From Pandoraea sputorum (GTDB lineage: Bacteria > Pseudomonadota > Gammaproteobacteria > Burkholderiales > Burkholderiaceae), in the NCBI RefSeq assembly GCF_000814845.2, contig NZ_CP010431.2, positions 1,550,001 through 1,614,000 of the forward strand: a stretch of DNA of 64,000 nt, in the 5' to 3' direction. Positions 37,590-45,500 of the stretch are shown here, piece after piece (positions within the stretch are counted from its first letter, which is position 1; each line of letters begins with the position of its first letter). The position numbers were made by a program, and so were the translations under genes. Under the pieces are notes generated by a model that searched no databases, was not told the origin of the DNA, and saw only the letters and a list, made by a program, of their open reading frames with translations.

Positions 37590-37865
37590 GGCGTTGTTGC
37601 AGAAAACATGAGCCCCTCAGTGAAGCCGAATTCAGGCGATACGGACGGATTTCGGGCGTGCGAGCGTGGTCATTCGGTTGAGCGCGCCTGAGCCGATGGC
37701 CATTTCGGTAGCTTGCGAGCCGATTTCGCGCGCCCACAGGCTGTGTCCCGTGAGCGTCTTGAGGCGGTACATCGGGGTCTCAGCCAGCGAGCGCCTGTGA
37801 TAACCGCTGGCGACTTTCCATTCGCGCCGACTGCTTTTCTCAATGGCATCGATAGCCTCGTTACG
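37590..37865 (-). mobile_element. decayed IS5-family element, copy 2 (one end only)
   Basis: Starts with GGCGTTGTTGCAG and continues nearly identical to 36068-36330 of copy 1 (transposase C-terminus, reading SSRREWKVASGYH to KSVRIA on the minus strand) until about 37860, where the sequence changes abruptly. Only one end is left. Same orientation as copy 1. Confidence 0.75.
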
Positions 37866-38098
37866 CTAGGCTGCACCCGTCGTAAGCTCGGACTAAGGCT
37901 TCGCGCCATCGCGTGGTGGAATCAAGGGCCGCGCAGATTTGGCCCGTGTTTGCGTCCCTGCCGTGACGTTTCCACCCGCCGCCGCTATCACCGTGACGAT
38001 CTGGCGATAACGCCCGCATGACGTCCATTGAGCGGTATCCTCGATCTGAGCCTCTATCGTCGAAGCTCTGTTGAAGGCGTTTTTGAACGGGAAAAGCC
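37866..38098 (-). pseudogene. short cdiA fragment and unassigned DNA
   Basis: On the minus strand about 37955-38065 reads TIEAQIEDTAQWTSCGRYRQ, then IVTVIAAAGGNVTAGT, matching the QIQDAAKWAPGGRYRQ region of the main cdiA (around 40530-40640). It is therefore a remnant of another cdiA tail whose remainder was replaced by IS copy 2. The 37866-37950 part matches nothing I recognise. Confidence 0.65.
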
Positions 38099-38347
38099 CT
38101 AATTTTTATCGTCCTTTCGCTCTTCAATTTTTGTCAAAATCCAAGATCCAAACCCAACGGGTACTCCTGCAGCCAATCCAACTTTGATCGATGAAATAAT
38201 GTCGTCATCGTAAAGAAATAATTCCCCGGTTGATTTGAAAATGAAAAAATAAGAAGACACTGCAAATCTCGTAATGATTGATATTATGAAATAAAATATT
38301 GATGTGTAAATTATGAGGATAATGATGTGAGTAATTTCTTTTATCAT
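38099..38347 (-). CDS. orphan CDI immunity candidate (small membrane protein)
   Basis: 82 residues, starting 3 bp after the orphan toxin-tail stop (38351). Two hydrophobic segments: IIILIIYTSIFYFIISII near the start and SIKVGLAAGVPVGFGSWILT near the end, then a charged tail KIEERKDDKN. It shares its layout and positions with the protein at 39287-39541 (FF-F segment, DI-S-K, AA--P---G, KI), so both look like one family of inner-membrane immunity proteins. AT-rich. It would protect against the toxin tail encoded by the preceding gene. Function inferred from position. Confidence 0.6.
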   Translation of the reverse strand: MIKEITHIIILIIYTSIFYFIISIITRFAVSSYFFIFKSTGELFLYDDDIISSIKVGLAAGVPVGFGSWILTKIEERKDDKN

Positions 38348-38350
38348 TTT

Positions 38351-39202
38351 TCAATTGGTTAGTTTTTGGATAATCGAGGTTGATCCTTCCGAAACAACGG
38401 GGCCGGTGGCCGTGCCTAGTAGTTCCATAACTGCCGGTGTTGCCGTGCCTTTAATCAATTTTTCGGGGAGTCCGCCTGCACCAACTCCTACGGCTGTTCC
38501 CACTGCCGAGCTCAAGGCCGGAGTAGTGATTGATTCACCCTTAATCGTTGCTCCAAGCGCGGCACCAGCAGTACTGATCGACGTCGTCGCGATAATTCCC
38601 CGCCCCTGCGTTATCGCCCCGTCCACAATAGCAATAAGCGCATCGACCTTACTCATTTCCTGCTCGCCGTTGAGCGCTTTCTGAACGACTAGGTTCGCCG
38701 CTCCACCGATCGCGCCGCGCACGGCCATACCGGTCGCGGTAGCAGCACCCGGCGCGAGTGCTGGTGCATTGCCCATCAAAATCACCCAATTCTTCAAAAG
38801 CAGCGTCGCTGGCTGCGGTACGTCGGTACCGATCCATTCGAGCAGATCGGTTTGGGCTTTTTGGATTTCCTCAGCGGATGCGCCGTTCTGGCTCATGAAT
38901 TCCCCCAGCGAGGCCGCAGCAGCACCCGCTTTCACTACGCCTTGTGGAAGCGTGAATTGGTTGTTCTCCAATTCCAGTCGAGACGCGATGCTCGCTGTCG
39001 TGGCGTCATTGCCCGTCCCGGCGGTGATGCCTGCCACGACGCTTTCAATGAGATTCATCCGGGCCTCCTTGTCCTGCTGCGGTAATTCGTCATTGCGCGT
39101 GTCGGCTATCTGATTGAGCAAGTTGCCAAGCACCACGCTTGCCGCACCGCCCATTACACCTGCACTGCAGTTGTTGGGGCTCCGGCGCATCCGACAGATC
39201 AA
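38351..39202 (-). pseudogene. orphan CdiA C-terminal toxin module
   Basis: 283 codons. From GVMGGAASVVLGNLLNQIAD through LELENNQFTLPQGVVKAG to KVDALIAIVDGAITQGRG it is almost identical to the end of the main cdiA. After a looser stretch (GAALGATIKGE) it carries a different tail: TTPALSSAVGTAVGVGAGG and onward, ending SIIQKLTN. It lacks the secretion and filament regions, so it is a stored alternative toxin, usable only after recombination into cdiA. The matching membrane immunity gene follows at 38099-38347. Confidence 0.78.
38593..39174 (-). repeat. direct repeat of the cdiA pre-toxin region, orphan copy
   Basis: About 582 bp, matching 39797-40378 with a constant offset of 1204 bp and only scattered substitutions. 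This is the homology that would allow recombination between the orphan toxin tail and the main cdiA. Confidence 0.85.
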
Positions 39203-39286
39203 GAGGTGAGCGTCCGATCCCCCTGATTAAACATACTTTGCGCGGATTTCGGGCTGCCACCACGTTGGGGGCATGCTATCAATCGT

Positions 39287-39541
39287 TTACTTTTTTTGGG
39301 ATTTGCGTTGGTTGCTGGTTTTGATTTTTTCCATTACGAGTATCCCGATCGATAGTGGGATGCTGGCGGCTGTCGCTGCTTTCGCTGAATAGATAATGTC
39401 TTCGGTGCCAAAAATAAATATTCCATGAGTTAAGAAAAAGTAGGCTGACACTAAAAAACTTGAGAACGCCACCGTCAAAAATATGGTTGTCGATGTCGAT
39501 GTTGCATAAAATATAAATCTTAAAATAATGTTATTTGTCAT
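39287..39541 (-). CDS. cdiI: CDI immunity protein candidate, small membrane protein
   Basis: 84 residues. ATG 39541 overlaps the last 11 bp of cdiA, the usual cdiA-cdiI coupling. Two membrane segments are evident: TIFLTVAFSSFLVSAYFFLT and a segment AATAASIPLSIGILVM, followed by a basic tail KIKTSNQRKSQKK. Membrane immunity proteins are known for CDI toxins that act on the inner membrane (for example the EC93 pore/ionophore type), which fits the glycine-rich, hydrophobic toxin tail here. Gene symbol is given by position, not by sequence match. Confidence 0.65.
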   Translation of the reverse strand: MTNNIILRFIFYATSTSTTIFLTVAFSSFLVSAYFFLTHGIFIFGTEDIIYSAKAATAASIPLSIGILVMEKIKTSNQRKSQKK

Positions 39542-42500
39542 TTAATAATTTCAGAGTTTTCAATTGATCCTGTGCTTTTGCAGACGTTGCTTCAGATGTA
39601 ACCGATCCAACCACGGCGCCGAGAAAGTTTGATGCCTCGTGCGATGCGATACTTTTTGCTGCTCCGGTGATTGCTTGCCCTGTCTTTGCCCCAGAAACCG
39701 TGCCGATCAATGCGCCAGCACTGGCCCCCGAGATGTTCTCGCCTTTAATTATTGCCCCCAAAGCCGCGCCGCTGACGTTCGTCGATATAGAGGTAATAAT
39801 CCCCCGTCCCTGCGTTATCGCCCCGTCCACAATAGCAATAAGCGCATCGACCTTACTCATTTCCTGCTCGCCGTTGAGCGCTTTCTGAACGAGTAGGTTT
39901 GCGGTTCCACCGATCGCGCCGCGCACGGCCATACCGGTTGCGGTAGCAGCACCCGGCGCGAGTGCTGGTGCATTGCCCATCAAAATCACCCAATTCTTCA
40001 AAAGCAGCGTCGCTGGCTGCGGTACGTCGGTACCGATCCATTCGAGCAGATCGGTTTGGGCTTTTTGGATTTCCTCAGCGGATGCGCCGTTCTGGCTCAT
40101 GAATTCCCCCAGCGAGGCCGCAGCAGCCCCCGCTTTCACTACGCCTTGTGGAAGCGTGAATTGGTTGTTCTCCAATTCCAACCGAGACGCGATGCTCGCT
40201 GTCGTGGCGTCATTGCCCGTCCCGGCAGCGATGCCTGCCACGACGCCTTCAATGAGATTCATCCGGGCCTCCTTGTCCTGCTGCGGTAATTCGTCATTGC
40301 GCGTGTCGGCTATCTGATTGAGCAAGTTGCCAAGCACTACGCTCGCCGCACCGCCCATTGCACCCGCGCCGCAGTTGCCTCCCGAAGCCGCTCCACCGGC
40401 GCAGCCGACGATGCCGTGCAGGGCTGTTCGGGCGGATTCGCTTTCGAGGCTGTCAGCGATCTGTTTCACTTTTTCCACCGCTAACGTCTGCAAATAGCCG
40501 ACGGCTGCACGCTGCAGGAATTCGCCAGTCCCTGCCGTGACGTTTCCACCCGCCGCCGCCGCCATCACCGTGACTATCTGACGGTAGCGTCCGCCCGGTG
40601 CCCACTTCGCCGCGTCTTGAATCTGTCCGTCCAACGCCGCGATCTTCACCGGATCCGTCTCCTTCTTACGTGCCTCTTTCAGCGCCTCGAATTCCTTCGC
40701 CCGGTTGGCCACAAACGTCCCGACTTCGCGCTGCAGCGCCCTCACGATCTCGAAGCCGGCTTCGATCTGCTCCTTGTCGAACTTGTTGGCGAGGGCGTTG
40801 CTCCCATCCCGATCCGACGACACGTCACGATTGACGTCCGCTACCGCTTCCTGCGCCGTCTTACCCGTCAGGTCGAGTTGCCTTGCCTCGTCGGTAATCT
40901 CGATCACAGCCCCGCTTACACCGCTTCGGGTGACGCTGGAGGCGCTGTCGCCAGCCGCCACAACTATCGGTGGAGCGACGCTGACAGGCCCAGTTTTCGG
41001 TAGTTCGGTCCCCGGCGTCGCGTTAGCACCGGTCTGAGCATCCCCCTTCTGATCGGTCCCGACTTTTGCGTTGTCGCCACCACCCGTACTGATGCCGCCG
41101 CCCAAGCTGATACCGAAGGCGTCGTACTCTGCGTGGTTCTCGATGTCACGCGTCGTCAAAGACCCAGTTTTCAGACGGTTCCTATTCGCGTCGACCGCTT
41201 TTTCCGTGGATGCAATGACCGCTCCCGTCAGGTCGGTGTTGCCCTTGACCGTCACGTCGAAACCCGCATCTCCCGCCTTAATTCCCGCCTGGTCCACGAC
41301 GCTGGCGAAGTCACTGTTGATTTGCTGATGGCTGACGTTGATGCTGCCGGACGCCCCGCCGAAACCCACCGTTCCGCTCCCGCTGATCGACTGGTCTTTC
41401 GACTGGTAACGGCTGGTGTCCTGAAGGCTCTCGATGTTCAGATCGCCATCGACCCTCGCGATGACGCGCTCGCCGCTCACCGTCCCGCCGCGGATATTGG
41501 TATCGCCTCCCGATGAGATTTCGGCCACGTTGCCCGCCTTGACGTGACTCGATCGATGCGTCACATCCGAGCCGTCGGCTTTGCCGCGCGACAGGCTTGC
41601 GTTGGCCGTTACACCAATGGTCGAGCCTTTGGTCCCCAGGGCAATGCCCAGCCCTATGCCGCCAGATACCCCGCTGGAGGTTCGATGATGCTCGGCCGTA
41701 TCGGTCGACGCGAGAATGTCGAGCGCGCCGTCCGAAGCGAGCGTCACGTTGTCTCCCGCCTCAATCGTGCTCCCCCGAATCTGCATCGATGATCGATCGC
41801 CGTCGCCTGTGGCGTTGATGGTAATGTCGCCTCCCGCTCGCACCGTCGAGCCGGTGGACGTCGTGCTGTCGTTCGTTTCGCGACTCTGTTGCTTCGATCC
41901 TCCGACGGTGACGGAGATATTGACGTTGGCCGCGTCCTGTAGATTCTTGACGCTGTCTGCTGCGTTCTTGATCGCAAGCCCCCCGGCGGCGACACCGAGA
42001 GCCTTCATGCGGGAATCGTTCACCTTGCCAACGGCCTTGCCCATCTGGCCGAGCGTCTCAGCGGCGCTCAGGAGGGGGCTGGATACGGCGACCGTCAGGC
42101 CAGATTGCTTGACTTCCCGCTCATGAACGGACTTTTCCGAATCCTGGCTTTCGACGATGGCAACGCGCGTGGCGGCGATTTCGATGCTTCCGTCGCGCGC
42201 GAGAACCGTGCTGCCTTCCTGCCGGAAATCGTTGCCCGCGCGAACCGTGACGTCGCCATTGACCGTCCCAACGATGCTTCCCGTTCGATTCACCTGCTCC
42301 CGCCGCTGCCTGTCTTTCTCAGTTCGGCTGCCAATAGTGAAACTCGTGCCACCGCCGAAAACACCGGTGGTCGTTTTTTCGGAGGCGGACAGTGAAGTCC
42401 CGCGGTCTTCCGTGGACGAGATGTCGATATTCCGTCGGGCGCCCAATACGACGTCGTTGTCAGCGATGACGTGACTACCCGCAATGGCGATATCCCGTCC

Positions 42501-45500
42501 CGACATCAAGGAAACGGCATCCCCGGACAACGTACTCCCCGTCGTGCGTGTTCCGTGACGCTCCCGATGCGTGGTCTCCGTCGTCGATGACAGAAGACCG
42601 CTGCTCGTTCGTTGCGTCCAACGGACGTCGTCGTATTGCGCGGCAACGCCCCCGACGGTGACGTCCCCAGTGGCCGTGATTTGAATATCGGATTTGCCTG
42701 TGTGGCCCGGAACCGGCTTCGTCGTGGACCGATCAGGCGCGTCGCCACCGGCGCTGAGGTAGGCGCCGAGTAAGATGACGTCACCAGTGCCGGATTTGTC
42801 CGTCGACACGTAGGCGCTCACGCCTCGTTGCTCCAGCAGTCGACTCAACGCCGCAGCTTGCCCGGCGGCTATGCCGATTCCCTTGCCAGCCGACAGTTGC
42901 GTTCCTCGCGCGGTCTCTTCGTAACTATCTACCTCGGTGGAGTATGAACTGCTACGAACGCGCCCGGCGTCCTGAATGCTGTCGAGGACGGCATCGACCT
43001 TGACGTCTCTTCCCGTCGCGATGGCGATATTTCCATCCACACCAACGCGTGCACCCGATGCTGTCAAGTCGCGCCCTGCGATCAGCGTCGCATGTTCACC
43101 GGCGGTAATCTGCGACGCCACGTGCTCTTTGATCTGCGTCTGATTGTGGTTGTCTTGCGTGCCACCGCCGAAGTCTCGTTGCAACGCGCTCGCGCCCAAT
43201 GAGATGTCGCGTCCGGCTGTCAGCTTCATATCCTCGCCCGCATCGATGACCGCCCCGACGACGGTCAGGTCTCGACCTGCGGTGACGGATACGGATCGGG
43301 TCGCGGACACGTTGCCCAGAGATTCGATGGACTTCGTCGCACCACCTTGAGACCCTTTGCGCCACTCGAAGGTGTTGAGGGCGTTCTCGAAGACGACGTC
43401 ACGCCCGGCGAAGACGTCAACGTCGCGTCCCGAAATATCGCCGCCAATATTGGTCATGTCGCGCGCCGCGACGACCTCCACCTTTCCTTTGTTCCCCGCA
43501 CCGCCGATCGTGCCGAGATTCCGAACGTCGTCGGCCGTCAATCGGGTGCTGGCGCGCCCGGCTATCTGACCCGCGTTGTTGATTAGATTTGTTGCCTCGA
43601 TGAGGACGTCGCTACCTGAGATCAATGCGCCCCCGGGCTGCATGGTGACGCGCTTTCCATGGGCGAGATAAACCGTGGGAACAAGGACCTCTTGTGTTGT
43701 CCCATCTGGCAGCGTGACGGTCTGCCGCACAAGCCAGACGATGTCGTCCGTGAGCGCCTTCATTTGTTCTGCGGTCAGTCGAATGCCAATACGAAGCTCC
43801 AGATCACGTCCAGCCCGGGCACCTTGCGCCAACAGATTCCGAATGACCGTATCGTCTTTCCCCCCGACGGCTTGCCCGGTGAGCTTGAGAATTTGCTCCC
43901 GGACCAGCTTTGACTCGTAGAAGCCATCCCCGATGCGCCGTTCCACGGCCGACGGGTCGATGCCGAGCAGATCGAGCATGTAGTTGCTGGAAACCAGCTT
44001 GCCGCGCTCGGTAAATCGTGGATCGGTTTCTATCAGGTAGGGATGGTCGGGCGCAGAGATCACCTGAAAGAGCGCACTTCTTGGCAGAGTGATCCCCGGA
44101 ATACCGCCGGAAATGGCGTCGAGCGTCTGAATCGCACCCACGGCCCCGGGCCGCGTCGCAGTCTCATTCAGCGTATCGACAGACGCCCGAGTGGAAGCGG
44201 AGACGGACTCAACATTGGAATTCACGGAGACTCTGGATGACGCGTTCACGCCGCTGTCGGTGTTTCGGCTACCAATGACCGTCCCGTCGATGGCTGCTGT
44301 CTCGATCGTGATGTCGCGACCACGAATTCGGGTTGCCTGATTCGACGATATGAGACTCGAGAGCCCGCCGACGACGGTCGTCCGCTCGGCGCCAGGAAGA
44401 CTGACCGAGGTGCGCCATGAGTCGCTGTTCCCGCTCTTTTCGTGCCAGTAAAGGTCTGACACCTGCTCGATCCGTTCGACGCGCTTCAAGCCGACACTAC
44501 GACTCGTAATGTGCCCGTCGTTTCCGCGGACCTTCAGGTCCCCGCCCGCGCTTATCGTCGACGCGTGATTCAGTGCAGTACCGTTATCGACGTTCAGTCG
44601 GATCGTGCCTTGCGATGTGATAACGCCCGGGGCAGCTACATCGCCCAATACGTCGGTTCGGCTATGCACGGTGAGAGTGCGGCGATACTCATTGGTATCG
44701 CGGCCATCGCGTATGCCGTGCCCTCGCCGGAAGATTCGCACCCCCTCGTCCGGAGCGCCCGAGATCGCCTGGCCCGACTGGTCGACGACCGTCGGCAAGA
44801 TATGTTTGGCAGGGTCGTAGTCAGGCCAGAATTCGATAATCCAGTTTCCGCGGCCGTCATCCGTTATCGACTCGAAATGCTGGACCGCGCTGCGCGTGAT
44901 GTTTCGGGTGTCGTATTCGGAGAACGATCCGCGTCGAAGCGATACCTCGATGATTGGCTTTTCTAGGGAGAACGTCTTCCCCTCGGTATCGAGTGCCGTC
45001 AGCCCACGCTTCGGAATGGTGACGCTTATCGGCGCGCCGACCGCCCGAAGTTTTTCTGCCGAATGCGCCGCGCGCGCCTCGCGACCCCAACGCCATTGGG
45101 TGAAGCTTTGATTCCGCGGATTCGGGACGAGCTTCGTCGTCTTGATCGTGCGTCCGTTGATATCGGTTTCGATGTGCGGTGTTTCGATCAATGGAGGCTC
45201 ACCGTCTACGCTCAGGCTGTGGCTCGTATGAACGGTGGGCAATTCTTCGCATGCGCTGCCGGTATGTGCGGCACACCTCTCACGGCTATCCGAGTCGGGT
45301 AGGGCGATGTATCCCGCAATCCAGACGTCGCGAATGGTCTGCGTCGTGCTTTCGTGTTCGCCTTCAGTGACGTTGATGTAACTACGATCATTGATGAAGT
45401 CGCGCGTGGCGATATCGATGTCGCCACCGGCTTCGATCGTCGCGGAGCGGTTAACGAGCCGTTCGGTTTGCTCGGTGAGAAGGCCCTCGGCATCGAGGGA

